Source: an uncultured Erythrobacter sp.
GTDB lineage: Bacteria > Pseudomonadota > Alphaproteobacteria > Sphingomonadales > Sphingomonadaceae
NCBI GenBank assembly: GCA_947494705.1
Contig: CANLVN010000001.1
Location: 372,001-436,000 of the forward strand
Direction: 5' to 3'
Length of the DNA stretch: 64,000 bases
Below the pieces are notes generated by a model, which worked only from the letters and a program-made list of their open reading frames with translations, did not search any database and was not told where the DNA came from. A program made the translations under genes and the position numbers. Shown piece after piece: positions 8,774 to 17,969 of this stretch; the first letter of the stretch is position 1, and every line of letters begins with the position of its first letter.

Positions 8774-8819
8774 ATGAATTCCAAGCAGCAGGCGATCAAC
8801 GTTCTTGCGGAGCAATCCA

Positions 8820-9185
8820 TTGGCGTCGGGTGAAGATCTCAGCGAACAGCGCACCGACTTAGCCGAAGACCGGACGATCCTTGCGAATGAACGCACCTTT
8901 GCAGGATGGATGCGCACCGGCTTGGCTGCGGTCGGTATTGGCCTGGCCTTCAATGCGGTCTTCACGAAGATCGAACCGGCATGGGTGGCACGCGCGATTG
9001 CCAGCGTCTTTATTGTCGTCGGCATCACAATTTTTTACCTTGCCGAAAACAAGGCGTGCAGCGTGATCGAACGTATGGATCCGCACGAGATCGAGCCGAT
9101 CAAGCAGTTCAATATGAAGCTTATCGCCAGCCTGATGTCCCTCGCAGCCGTGTTGCTGCTCATCGCGATCTGGTTCTTGATGTGA
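8820..9185 (+). CDS. DUF202 (YidH-like) inner membrane protein
   Basis: A 121-residue protein with the DUF202 signature DLAEDRTILANERTFAGWMRTGLA followed by three membrane segments. The family consists of small inner-membrane proteins of unknown function, often beside DUF421 and antiporter genes. TTG 8820 is chosen because GGAG lies 7 bases upstream; TTG 8805 in the same frame has no such site. The next gene, a degenerate antiporter, begins 43 bases later, so the two may once have formed an operon. Confidence 0.82.
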   Translation: MASGEDLSEQRTDLAEDRTILANERTFAGWMRTGLAAVGIGLAFNAVFTKIEPAWVARAIASVFIVVGITIFYLAENKACSVIERMDPHEIEPIKQFNMKLIASLMSLAAVLLLIAIWFLM

Positions 9186-9228
9186 CGGTGTTCCGCATCG
9201 TCGCATTTCGGTTCATACGCTCATAGTC

Positions 9229-10503
9229 GTGAACGAACCCTTCTTCGCTTTTGCACCTTACCACATCCTGCTCGCAGGATGCGGATTGGCGATCGTTTTT
9301 GCTTATTGGCTTCCACGATATTTCTGAGGTCGCGAACCAGCAGCTTCCGGACTGTTGATCCTCGGTGGACTGGCGGTCTTCGGTCGTTTGCCAGGCGTAC
9401 CGGAGGCCTTCAACCCGCTTGATCGGCCCGTTTTTTGGGAATTTGCGTCCGAACTTGCCGTTATCATAGCGCTGTTTGGAACGGGCCTTCGGCTCGATCG
9501 CATTGCCGATTTTGCTAAATGGTCGCCTGTAATCAGGCTGCTGTTAATAGCGATGCCTTTGTGCATTCTAGCGGTGGCCTTTGGCGGAATGCTGATCGGT
9601 ATGACACTAGCTGGTGCAGTGTTGCTCTCAGCGGTCCTGGTGCCAACCGATCCCGTGCTCGCTGCCGATGTTCAGGTGGGTCCGCCGCTCGAGGGTGGCG
9701 AACATCCAGTACGCTTTGCGCTAACGACCGAAGCGGGCCTGAATGATGGACTGGCGTTCCCATTCGTCTATCTCGACATTTTCCTTGTTGCCGCGACAGG
9801 CACGGCCGAAGAGTGGCTATGGAAATGGTTCGGGCTGTATGTCATTTACAAGATAGTAATCGGCACTCTCGCTGGATTTGTCGCTGGATGACTTCTGGGC
9901 AAGGTATTGTTCGCCCTCCCCCGCAACAATCCGCTTGCAACAACGTCCTCGGGCGTGATTGCGTTTGCCGGCGTCCTTCTGACCTACGGCGCGACCGAAT
10001 TGATTGAAGGATATGGGTTCATTGCAGCGTTTGCGATGGGACTTATTTTGCGGCGCGCGGAATCAGATCATGATTATCACACGCGCCTACATAGCTTTTC
10101 AGAAGCACTCGAGCGTGCGTTGACAGCAATTCTGTTGGTCCTGCTCGGCGGTGGTCTGCCGGCGCTATGGCCCTACCTCGATTGGCCTCATGCGCTGCTC
10201 GGCTGCGCGCTCATCTTTCTCATTCGGCCAGCGACGGGGATGGTATCGCTGTTCGGCAGCGATCTATCTCTTCGGCAACGAGCGATCATCTCCTTTTATG
10301 GTGTGCGCGGGCTGGGCTCGATCTATTATCTCGCTTATGCTGGAGGACAGCTCGATCTTGTCGATGAAGGCGAATTGTGGGCAACGGTCGGTTTCACGAT
10401 CCTTCTTTCCACGCTCGTTCATGGCTTCACTGCAGGGGCGGTGGTTTCCAAAACCACAAACACCGCGCATCAATGGTTATTGGGTCGGCCGCTCAAATCG
10501 TGA
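9229..10503 (+). pseudogene. cation:proton antiporter (CPA1/NhaP-type), two in-frame TGA codons
   Basis: One continuous frame of about 424 codons encodes a sodium/proton-exchanger-type protein. Motifs include ALFGTGLRLDRIADF, VPTDPVLAADVQVGPP with the conserved Asp, and EAGLNDGLAFPFVYL. Two TGA codons interrupt it, at 9325-9327 (context LPRYF-stop-GREPAAS) and at 9889-9891 (context GFVAG-stop-LLGKVLF). The second sits where Trp (TGG) would fit the family, the first where Ser (TCA) would fit. No frameshift is needed. Start GTG 9229 is inferred. The gene is probably dead, unless the bases are sequencing errors. Confidence 0.8.
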
Positions 10504-10635
10504 CCCTTGCTAGAATCGACAAACACCAGCATGAGGATCTGCAACTTGCGAACCAGACATATCAACGGCTGACCAATGACATAGCGATCCCAAAACGCGA
10601 ACTGACGCAATCTGGTCCGCCGCTAAAGGATTGCC

Positions 10636-11379
10636 ATGCTCACCGATTTATTTTTGAAGGGTCGTCTGCGGCACGACTTAAGCGACGAAGAAAAACGTGC
10701 CTTGGATAATGCGGTCGCGCGCACCGTCGATTTGGAACCGCGAAAGACACTTGTAGAGCGCGGGGAGCGGATCGAGAGCTCCTACTTCATCGTCGAAGGC
10801 GCCATGCTCCGGTATTTGGACGACCAGAAAGGCGAGCGACAACTGGTCGGGGTAAATGTCGTCGGAGATTTCGTCGATCTCCACGGCTTTGCCATGAAGC
10901 GTCTGGACCATTCGGTCGGGACACTGGACGCTGTGAAAGTGGCGCAAGTGCCGCATAAAGCAATCGCAGAGCTAGTGGATCAGTATCCACATCTTGGACG
11001 AGTTATGTGGTTTTCCACCATGCTCGATGCTGCCATGCATCGAACATGGATATTCCGGCTTGGTCGGCTTAACGCGGAGGGACGCATTGCGCATCTCGTC
11101 TGCGAGCTAATCGAGCGATTGAGGCTAGTCGGGCGCTATGACGGGCAGAATTTCCCGATACCCTTGCTGCAACGCGATTTCGCCGAAGCGTGCGGCATTA
11201 CCACAGTGCATGCCAATCGCAGCTTTCGTACGCTGCGCGAGCGCGGTCTGCTCATCGCACAAGGTGACGGCGAAATAGAAATTCTCGATGAAGTTGGCTT
11301 GTGCAAGTTGGCACAATTCTCGCCCGATTATCTCTATGGTAAAGGTGAACTTGCTCTTGATGGCCTCTATGATCGCTGA
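10636..11379 (+). CDS. Crp/Fnr-family transcriptional regulator
   Basis: A 247-residue regulator. An N-terminal cyclic-nucleotide-binding-like beta-roll (about residues 20-130, with GERIESSYFIVEGAMLRYL) is followed by a long helix and a winged helix-turn-helix (about 165-225, FAEACGITTVHANRSFRTLRERGLL). No Fnr Cys cluster is visible, so it probably senses something other than oxygen. Start ATG 10636 follows AAAGGA. Its position between the antiporter and glycosyltransferase genes suggests local stress control, but the targets are unknown. Confidence 0.88.
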   Translation: MLTDLFLKGRLRHDLSDEEKRALDNAVARTVDLEPRKTLVERGERIESSYFIVEGAMLRYLDDQKGERQLVGVNVVGDFVDLHGFAMKRLDHSVGTLDAVKVAQVPHKAIAELVDQYPHLGRVMWFSTMLDAAMHRTWIFRLGRLNAEGRIAHLVCELIERLRLVGRYDGQNFPIPLLQRDFAEACGITTVHANRSFRTLRERGLLIAQGDGEIEILDEVGLCKLAQFSPDYLYGKGELALDGLYDR

Positions 11380-12422
11380 GCGAGTACGTCTCGATAAATA
11401 TCGACGGTTTCACGCGCCATTCGCGTTGAGGAGAAGCGCTCCTCAAACCGCCCGCGGATTTGCTGCCTGTCGAGCTCCTGAACCTTTTCGATCGCGCGCT
11501 CCGCTTCTTCGATCGAGTTCACGACATACCCGGTAAGACCATCTTCGACGATTTCGTTAGCGCTGCCTCGGTTCCATGCAATAACCGGCGTCCCGCAGGC
11601 CATCGCTTCGATCATCACCAGGCCAAATGGCTCGGGCCAGTCGATTGGGAAGATAAAAGCCATTGCATCGCCTAAGAGGGATTGCTTTTGTGCGTCATCT
11701 ACGCTGCCAATGTGCTCAATGGTTTTGCCAAGATGCGGCGCGACTTTTTGGGCGAAATAGTCTGGGTTGCCCGGATCGATCGGCCCGGCGAGCTTTAGCG
11801 GGAGCGCGGAATTGTGCGCGACCTGAATGGCTCGATCTGGACGCTTCTGGTCGGTCATGCGGCCTAGAAAGGCGAGATAGCGACCTGAGCCTTCGCCTCG
11901 CGTATAACGATCCTTCGGCAGCCCATGATGGACAATGCTGGCGAGCGAGGAGTGCGGCACCGCGCGGGACTGGTCGTGCGAAATGGCGATGATCTTCTCC
12001 CTGGGAAAAGCGCGGAAGTGTTCGACATGATCTGGTTCGTCCGCTCGCCAATGGATAGTGCGCACCGCCGGAACATCGAGAGCAGCGCAAACTCCGCTCG
12101 CATGAGCGCTTCCATGCAGGTGAAGAATATCGAAGTCGCGCGCGTAGCGCACGAGATCGCACAGCTGCTGCGCTTCCAGTTCAGCCGGTAACCCCGGCGG
12201 TGCCTGGGCTACGTTTTCTTTGTAAGCGGATACCGAGGAATAGTCGCCGATCAACTGCGCGCGCTCAATCTTGCAATCGGCGGGTCCGAACACGGTCACA
12301 TCATGATCGCGTGTCTGCTCACGCGCCAGATCGGCGATGACCCTTTCGGTTCCTCCATATTGTTTAGGTGGGACCGGATATATGACCGGCGCGATATGCG
12401 CGATCTTTAGGCGATGTAACAT
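11367..12422 (-). CDS. GT4-family glycosyltransferase
   Basis: A 351-residue retaining GT-B glycosyltransferase. The N-terminus IAHIAPVIYPVPPKQYGGTERVIADLA and the donor-binding region FIFPIDWPEPFGLVMIEAMACGTPVIAW (EX7E motif) are typical of GT4. It would transfer a sugar from a nucleotide donor in the cytoplasm; the acceptor is unknown. Its 3' end overlaps the convergent Crp/Fnr gene by 13 bases. It is divergent from the sucrose-phosphate-synthase-like gene, with a short shared promoter region. Confidence 0.88.
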   Translation of the reverse strand: MLHRLKIAHIAPVIYPVPPKQYGGTERVIADLAREQTRDHDVTVFGPADCKIERAQLIGDYSSVSAYKENVAQAPPGLPAELEAQQLCDLVRYARDFDILHLHGSAHASGVCAALDVPAVRTIHWRADEPDHVEHFRAFPREKIIAISHDQSRAVPHSSLASIVHHGLPKDRYTRGEGSGRYLAFLGRMTDQKRPDRAIQVAHNSALPLKLAGPIDPGNPDYFAQKVAPHLGKTIEHIGSVDDAQKQSLLGDAMAFIFPIDWPEPFGLVMIEAMACGTPVIAWNRGSANEIVEDGLTGYVVNSIEEAERAIEKVQELDRQQIRGRFEERFSSTRMARETVDIYRDVLAQRS

Positions 12423-12440
12423 TTATTACTCGGTACATTA

Positions 12441-12465
12441 GGAACAAGAATGGGTTACGCCAGTT
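12441..12465 (+). promoter_or_regulatory. EcfG-type promoter candidate before the sucrose-phosphate synthase gene
   Basis: GGAAC at 12441-12445 is followed after 16 bases by AGTT (12462-12465), close to the GGAAC-N16-CGTT pattern. It lies 26 bases before the ATG. Osmotic or general stress control of sucrose synthesis would make sense but is inferred. Confidence 0.4.
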
Positions 12466-12491
12466 AGACCCCCTGTGAAAGGTGGTTCTGG

Positions 12492-14534
12492 ATGTTTGTT
12501 TGCCATATCGCGTTGCAGGGATGCCTAACCCTTACCGATGTTCCTTATGGCATTACCGCTGATACAGGCGGACATATCAAATATCTGCTTGAGCTTGCTG
12601 AGACGAGCGCACTGGACCCGGAGATTGATCGGATCGATATCGTCACGCGTGGGTTTTTAGATCCCGCACTTTCCGATGAGTTTGCCCCCGGAACGGGCGA
12701 GATCCGCGGCGACATTCGGCTTGTGCGGCTTGCCGATGGCAACGAAGGCTACCTGACAAAAGAAGAATTGCACGAACAGCATGACGCGCTGTGCAAGGCC
12801 TTTCTCGACTATCTGAAAAGCTGTCCGAAGCTACCCGACATCATCCATGCGCATTATGCCGATGCTGGTATTCTGGCGCGGGCAGCGTTTGAGGAACTGG
12901 GCATCCCCTATGTTTTTACCGCCCATTCTCTAGGAGCCGTAAAGCGTCAGGCGAATGGTGCGACGAGTGATGAACTCGAACGGCGGATCGAAATCGAAGA
13001 GAGAGTGCTTGAAAAGGCGAGCGGCGTCATTTCGAGCTCGCGCGACGAAGCGGAAACCCAGTACGCCCACTACTCGAAGATAGAAGGCGGCCGCATTCGC
13101 GTCATCCCGCCTGGCTGCGACTTGGAACGGTTCAAGAATGCGCCTGTGAGCGACAAGGTCCGCAGCGATGTTACAAGATTTCTATGCGATCCTGAGAAAC
13201 CCATCATCCTCGCGATCGCGCGACCTGTACGTAAGAAGAACCTGATCGCGCTCGTCGAAGCTTATGCTGCACACTCAGAACTGCGCGAACGCGCGAACTT
13301 AGTTATTGTTGCCGGGTGCCGGTCACAGCTATCGGAACTCGAACAGGAATGCCGCGAGGTGATCGAAGAGCTTATCGCCGCGGTCGAAACCCACGACCTT
13401 TACGGCCATGTGGCTTATCCAAAGAGCCATGAACCAAGCGACATACCGGCTTATTACGCGCTCGCGAGAGAAAGCGGCGGGGTGTTCGTCAATCCGGCGT
13501 TGAACGAACCCTTTGGGCTGACTTTGCTCGAAGCAGCCGCTTCGCATCTTCCGGTGGTGGCAACCGATAGTGGGGGTCCCAATGATATCATTGAGCGCTG
13601 TGAAAATGGCGTATTGGTCCGGCCGACCGATCGCAGCGCGATTGCAGACGCGTGCTTTTCGATCATCACAGATCGAAGAAGCTGGATTCGCTATGCCTCT
13701 GCCGGCGGTGACGCAGCGAGTGCATATGATTGGCAAGCGCATTGCCGCATCTATCACCGATTGCTGAACGATCTGGTTTCGCCCCCGCAAAATGCGCCCT
13801 CATGGGGCCGGCTTTTGGTCTGCGACATTGACAATACGCTGCTGGGCGACCGGGAGGCTTTGCGCGAATTTCTTCGGTGGCAGACTGAAAACAGCGAGGA
13901 GATTGCGCTGGGCATTGCAACCGGCCGAAGCTTCCACAGCGCTCAAGCTATTCTTGCCGCGGAAGGGGTTCCCAACCCCGATGTCATCATCAGCGGAGTC
14001 GGTACGGCGATCCACTGGTACGATCGGAAGCGTCGCTGTTTTGTCGAAGATGAAGCCTGGACTGCCGGACTCGCACGCGACTGGGACCACGAACGGGTGC
14101 ACGATGTTGCTAAAAGACTAAACTTGCGGTCGCAGGCTTTGCTCGAGCAAAAAGTCGGCAAAGCCAGCTTCTTCACGGGCGAGCTTTCAACAGATGAAAT
14201 TCGCGCTGCCTTCGATAAAGAAGGTTTGGCGGTCGAGATCATTGCCAGCCATGATCGGTATCTGGATATCCTTCCGCGGGGCGGGGGTAAGCAAACGGCC
14301 GTCATTCACGCAGCGGCTCGATTGGGATTAACCCAGTCAAGAGTTGTCGTTGCCGGAGATAGCGGTAACGATCGCTCGATGCTCGTTGCCTGTCCTCATC
14401 CGGTGATCGTTGGAAACTGGTCGGACGGTCTGGGCGAAGATCCCGCTCTGTCCCATGCGTTCGTCGCGTCGAAAACGCATGCCGCCGGGGTTCTCGAAGG
14501 CGTGCGTCACTACCAAGCAGCTGGCAGCTGGTGA
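12492..14534 (+). CDS. sucrose-phosphate synthase with fused HAD phosphatase domain
   Basis: A 680-residue two-domain enzyme. Residues 1 to about 440 form a GT4 domain with the SPS-like start DTGGHIKYLLELA, the RPVRKKNLIALVEAY segment and a donor motif NPALNEPFGLTLLEAA. Residues from about 445 form a HAD-IIB domain (DIDNTLLGD, later VVAGDSGNDRSML) like sucrose-phosphate phosphatase. The predicted route is UDP-glucose plus fructose-6-phosphate to sucrose-6-phosphate, then sucrose, a compatible solute. The glycosyltransferase gene downstream overlaps it by 4 bases. A mannosyl or glucosyl variant cannot be excluded. Confidence 0.82.
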   Translation: MFVCHIALQGCLTLTDVPYGITADTGGHIKYLLELAETSALDPEIDRIDIVTRGFLDPALSDEFAPGTGEIRGDIRLVRLADGNEGYLTKEELHEQHDALCKAFLDYLKSCPKLPDIIHAHYADAGILARAAFEELGIPYVFTAHSLGAVKRQANGATSDELERRIEIEERVLEKASGVISSSRDEAETQYAHYSKIEGGRIRVIPPGCDLERFKNAPVSDKVRSDVTRFLCDPEKPIILAIARPVRKKNLIALVEAYAAHSELRERANLVIVAGCRSQLSELEQECREVIEELIAAVETHDLYGHVAYPKSHEPSDIPAYYALARESGGVFVNPALNEPFGLTLLEAAASHLPVVATDSGGPNDIIERCENGVLVRPTDRSAIADACFSIITDRRSWIRYASAGGDAASAYDWQAHCRIYHRLLNDLVSPPQNAPSWGRLLVCDIDNTLLGDREALREFLRWQTENSEEIALGIATGRSFHSAQAILAAEGVPNPDVIISGVGTAIHWYDRKRRCFVEDEAWTAGLARDWDHERVHDVAKRLNLRSQALLEQKVGKASFFTGELSTDEIRAAFDKEGLAVEIIASHDRYLDILPRGGGKQTAVIHAAARLGLTQSRVVVAGDSGNDRSMLVACPHPVIVGNWSDGLGEDPALSHAFVASKTHAAGVLEGVRHYQAAGSW

Positions 14535-15421
14535 GCAATTACCGGTCTTTATCGATCCTGACGCTTATTCGCGGACGCCAGGATCATTTCGACCATATGC
14601 TTGCAGGGTTGGACTCGCAAACTCGCCAACCCGACGAGATCGTCGTCGCCTATATGCAGGACGAGCCCCCTTCACTTCCGGAAAAGGCAGTTTGTCCGAT
14701 ACGATGCGTTCATGTGCCGGGCGATCCGTTACCCCTCGCCAAGGCACGAAACGGGGCAGCCAAGGCGGCCAGCGGAGATATCCTCGCATTTCTCGATGTC
14801 GATTGCATTCCCGATCCGGAATTTGTTCGCCGCGTGGATGAAGCATTCGAAGAGGATTGGTCGGGGGTCTATCTCCCGGAGGTAAGATATCTTCCCGCTA
14901 GCAATAACGATTGGCTCAGCAACAGCAATCCCAAGCCTGACTATTCTCGCCTGGTACAAGCGGCAGTAAGACATCCCGCCAAGCCCGAAGTTTTCGACTC
15001 GGCAACCATACCAATCCGAGATTACGGCGAGCTATGGGGCCTAGCTTTTGCGCTCAGTTTTGAAACCTGGCGCAACGCGGACGGAATGGACGAAGCTTAT
15101 GTGGGCTACGGAGCTGAAGAAACCGATTTCGCCGAGCGGCTAGCAGCTATTGAAGCGCCGTTATTTTGGCTTGGCGGTACGCTCTGCTTTCACCAGCATC
15201 ACGCCGTACACAAACCCCCTCTGCAACACTTTCAATCTATCGTGCGCAACGCGCAGCTTTTTCGCGAGCGTTGGGGCAAGTGGTGCATGGACTATTGGCT
15301 CGACGATTTCGAAAGACGCGGCCTAATCACGCGGTATGACGATGCGATAGAGGTACGTCGCGAACCGAGCGCGCAGGAGGTCGAGGCTACCAAGCAGGGG
15401 TCGGACATTCGCTTTAGCTAG
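14531..15421 (+). CDS. GT2-family glycosyltransferase
   Basis: A 296-residue GT-A enzyme. The start LSILTLIRGRQDHFDHMLAGL, the nucleotide-sugar DxD site in DILAFLDVDCIPDP, and a galactosyltransferase-like C-terminal element (MDEAYVGYGAEETDFAERL) are visible. GTG 14531 overlaps the stop of the SPS-like gene (GTGA), indicating translational coupling. The product may glycosylate a sugar made by the upstream enzyme or an envelope glycan. The end overlaps the convergent glycosyltransferase gene by 8 bases. Confidence 0.85.
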   Translation: MSNYRSLSILTLIRGRQDHFDHMLAGLDSQTRQPDEIVVAYMQDEPPSLPEKAVCPIRCVHVPGDPLPLAKARNGAAKAASGDILAFLDVDCIPDPEFVRRVDEAFEEDWSGVYLPEVRYLPASNNDWLSNSNPKPDYSRLVQAAVRHPAKPEVFDSATIPIRDYGELWGLAFALSFETWRNADGMDEAYVGYGAEETDFAERLAAIEAPLFWLGGTLCFHQHHAVHKPPLQHFQSIVRNAQLFRERWGKWCMDYWLDDFERRGLITRYDDAIEVRREPSAQEVEATKQGSDIRFS

Positions 15422-16517
15422 CGGTCCAGTACTCCTTGGCTTTCGCCTCCAACCATTCCGCAGCTCGTCGCGCTGCATCCGGCTCGTGAAGTTGCGCCAG
15501 ATTGGCCGTATCTAGATTATCTGTAGCAGCGAGCGCTTCCTTCCACTCCGGAATCGACGCTGGCCAGGTTTCGCGATAGATCGCTCCCCCGACCCGGTCG
15601 AGTTCGATCGCCTTGCGGCGCTGTTCATCGAAATAGCGCCACTCAGGAATGCAGAGAAACGGTTTGGCGAACCGTGCAATCTCATGCACGGTGTTGTCGC
15701 CGGCCGAGGCGACGACGCGATCGGCTGCGGCAAGATACTCGTCCAGATTGTCGACCCAGCCAAGCTGGCGCAAATTCCCGAAATCGGTCTCGTGCCCCTC
15801 TTTGTGTAAAGGCCCTGCGATGAGCCAGAGTGCATCGGGCTCGGCTCGTGCGGCCACCGTTAGCGGTGCATAGGGAGTCCCCGACCCACCCCCACCTGCA
15901 ATTACCAAAGTGATCGATTTGTCAGTTGGAAGACCAAGCCTCTCGCGTGCCAGTTCGCGTTCAAGCACTGGACCGTCGGTCGTACACAGTCCGCCGGTGT
16001 AATAGGTGCGCTCACGTGCCCAGGCAGGATAGTCTTCCTGCTCGATCACTTCATCGAAGGGGGCGAGCATCCCTACCGAAGCCTCGTAAGCGGCCAGATG
16101 TCCCGTATCATTGCGAGAGCCATGCATGCGGATCGAAATGGCCGGAACGCTCATAATCCGCGCCAGTAGGGCAATTTCGGCCGAAACATCGATGACGAAG
16201 AGCGCAGGATCAACTTCGCCAAGGGTATTGGCAATGATCCGCATGTGCTGACGCATCTCGTCGACGCCCAATGGCACACAATGCATAATTGATGGTGTCG
16301 GCTCTTCGTGAAGCGCGTTGCTACGCGAAGGCGCCCCGATCATATCAGGCAGCTGCGTGATTTTCGAATGGCGCGGCATGTCGTCGAATTGGTCGGGCTT
16401 CGCGGTGAGAATGTGAAGCGGGCGGTCGTGAGGAATGTACGCCGCAATAGCCATAATCCGATTGGCATGGCCACGCCCCTGGTGATGCGCGAAGAAGACG
16501 AGCGGGCGTTTAGTCAT
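15414..16517 (-). CDS. MurG-like GT-B glycosyltransferase
   Basis: A 367-residue protein with an N-terminal glycine-rich acceptor region (FFAHHQGRGHANRIMAIA) and a C-terminal donor region (VASAGDNTVHEIARFAKPFLCIPEW) like UDP-GlcNAc transferases of the MurG/GT28 type. A glycine stretch VIAGGGGSGTP marks the domain boundary. It is not the true murG, which sits in the division cluster. The substrate is unknown; it clusters with three other glycosyltransferases. It is convergent with the GT2 gene. Confidence 0.8.
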   Translation of the reverse strand: MTKRPLVFFAHHQGRGHANRIMAIAAYIPHDRPLHILTAKPDQFDDMPRHSKITQLPDMIGAPSRSNALHEEPTPSIMHCVPLGVDEMRQHMRIIANTLGEVDPALFVIDVSAEIALLARIMSVPAISIRMHGSRNDTGHLAAYEASVGMLAPFDEVIEQEDYPAWARERTYYTGGLCTTDGPVLERELARERLGLPTDKSITLVIAGGGGSGTPYAPLTVAARAEPDALWLIAGPLHKEGHETDFGNLRQLGWVDNLDEYLAAADRVVASAGDNTVHEIARFAKPFLCIPEWRYFDEQRRKAIELDRVGGAIYRETWPASIPEWKEALAATDNLDTANLAQLHEPDAARRAAEWLEAKAKEYWTAS

Positions 16518-16576
16518 GAAGCATTCCGGAAAGCCTTTGAGTTTCAGCGGTCATAAAGCTCATAGTGGTATGCCGT

Positions 16577-17068
16577 TCAGACGTCGTCATGAGGCGTGAT
16601 CTTCACAATAAGAGTCCGGATAGCGGTAAACAGCAGCGCGACCATAGCGACTAGCATGGCGCTCAGAATTACGACCAGCCAGTAGAGAACCTTGTAGAGG
16701 CTCGGGAACCAGACCGATGGTATTTCATCGAACTCGCCAATCGGCATAGTCATCAGCAGCAGCATTACGACTGAGCCACCCAGTAGGAAGGCGCTGAGTA
16801 AACTGATGTGATAGACGCGCTTGTACATCGATTGGTCGAATTCGGAATCGACCCGCCGGACAAGCCCTAGAAGGGTCAGCATTAGTGCCATTGTTGTTGC
16901 TGAACTCGCTGCGATTGCGCTGCCGAGATAAAGCGCCGGCGAACTCAGTGCTTCGATCATCTCGCGCGCATGAAGCGAGGAGTAGATGGCCCCGTTCGCA
17001 TAATGGCCGCCAATACCCACTGCCAAAACTAACCCAGCAGCAAGAATGGAGATCCAGGCCGACTTCAT
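16577..17068 (-). CDS. four-helix membrane protein, unknown family
   Basis: A 163-residue inner-membrane protein with about four predicted helices: an N-terminal one (ILAAGLVLAVGIGGHY), two central ones, and one near the C-terminus. It is the last gene of a four-gene minus-strand operon and overlaps the preceding gene by 4 bases (ATGA). No catalytic motif is evident. Its coupling to the haem-enzyme and DUF1989 genes upstream suggests it serves the same process, perhaps as transporter or membrane anchor. Confidence 0.7.
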   Translation of the reverse strand: MKSAWISILAAGLVLAVGIGGHYANGAIYSSLHAREMIEALSSPALYLGSAIAASSATTMALMLTLLGLVRRVDSEFDQSMYKRVYHISLLSAFLLGGSVVMLLLMTMPIGEFDEIPSVWFPSLYKVLYWLVVILSAMLVAMVALLFTAIRTLIVKITPHDDV

Positions 17069-17343
17069 GCAGTCTTCCTTTCAGTCGATCCTGCATCAGG
17101 TTCAGCGCGAATCAAGTAGCGATAGACGCCCCACAGATTGATCGCCAGAAGGCAGATATTCTGCCATCCAATGCCCTCGGCGTCTTCGCTCATAAAAGCC
17201 CATACTATCAATGCGGCTGAAGATGTAACGAAGAGTACGAACGCCCAGCCCGATACCCGGGTGGAGATATTGGACGCAACGACCAGCGCGGCGACTACCG
17301 CTGAAATCGCGCCATACCACTCGAGAAGATCGAGGAAGTTCAT
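17065..17343 (-). CDS. small membrane protein (92 aa)
   Basis: A 92-residue protein with about three short membrane segments (AISAVVAALVVASNI, WAFVLFVTSSAALIVWAFM, ICLLAINLWGVYRYLI), similar in pattern to small PnuC- or sugar-transporter-half-like proteins, though no family is certain. It overlaps both neighbours by 4 bases (ATGA at 17065-17068 and 17340-17343), so the operon is translationally coupled. Confidence 0.7.
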   Translation of the reverse strand: MNFLDLLEWYGAISAVVAALVVASNISTRVSGWAFVLFVTSSAALIVWAFMSEDAEGIGWQNICLLAINLWGVYRYLIRAEPDAGSTERKTA

Positions 17344-17969
17344 CGCTTCGGCTTTCCTGGTTCGATGCGATAATCGATCGGTTTAAAGCTGCCGCCATTC
17401 GAAGCGTAGGCCGAACATGCCGTCAGTCCGATGATCAGATCCATATTCGCGCGAAAGCGAATGAAGTCGCCTGGTTTGCTGAGCGGCGGCAACACTTCGA
17501 TCGTACCGGATGAGGATACCGGCACGTTCATAAAGATATTGAACGCGGTCGGTATATGATCTTCGTCGATACCATATGGCTCGAGCGCAGTGGCCAGGTT
17601 TCCAAAGCAACCACGATGAGAGGGTCTGTCCGGGTAGAAGTGTAAAAAGGTGTCCTTCGAACACGGGGTGAGCAGAAAATCGTGTTTGCCGACCGTGTCG
17701 TCCTCGATACCAAGCATGATGCGCGATCGGTTCGACCACAAGCGCGATCCGATCCCGAGATCGATAGTCTCTTCGTAATCGAAGGTGCGTCCGTTGGATA
17801 GCCATTCGCGTGGATCTTCGGCTGCAAAGGCAACGAGATCGCTCACCTGCGATCCCTCCGGATCGAACACGGTCAGAGCGTCTCCAGCGCGGAGCTCGAA
17901 AGCTACACCAGTACGCGGTTCGATCCGCTTTTTCCCTATTGTCTCGGATCTTTGAACGGACATTCCCAA
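17340..17969 (-). CDS. DUF1989 protein (urea carboxylase-associated/carboxyguanidine deiminase family)
   Basis: A 209-residue protein of the DUF1989 family. Family features include the early GDALTVFDPEGSQVSDLVAF segment, the Cys of LLTPCSKDTF, and GCFGNLATALEPYGI. Members include urea-carboxylase-associated proteins, some shown to act as carboxyguanidine deiminases. The N-terminus overlaps the YqcI/YcgG gene by 34 bases. No urea carboxylase lies nearby, so its substrate is open; guanidino chemistry is suggested by the partner. Confidence 0.82.
   Translation of the reverse strand: MGMSVQRSETIGKKRIEPRTGVAFELRAGDALTVFDPEGSQVSDLVAFAAEDPREWLSNGRTFDYEETIDLGIGSRLWSNRSRIMLGIEDDTVGKHDFLLTPCSKDTFLHFYPDRPSHRGCFGNLATALEPYGIDEDHIPTAFNIFMNVPVSSSGTIEVLPPLSKPGDFIRFRANMDLIIGLTACSAYASNGGSFKPIDYRIEPGKPKR

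Noticed and set aside
9325..9891. In-frame TGA codons as selenocysteine or Trp recoding
   Set aside because: No structure typical of selenocysteine insertion was seen, the antiporter family has no selenoproteins that I know, and TGA serves as stop in neighbouring genes.
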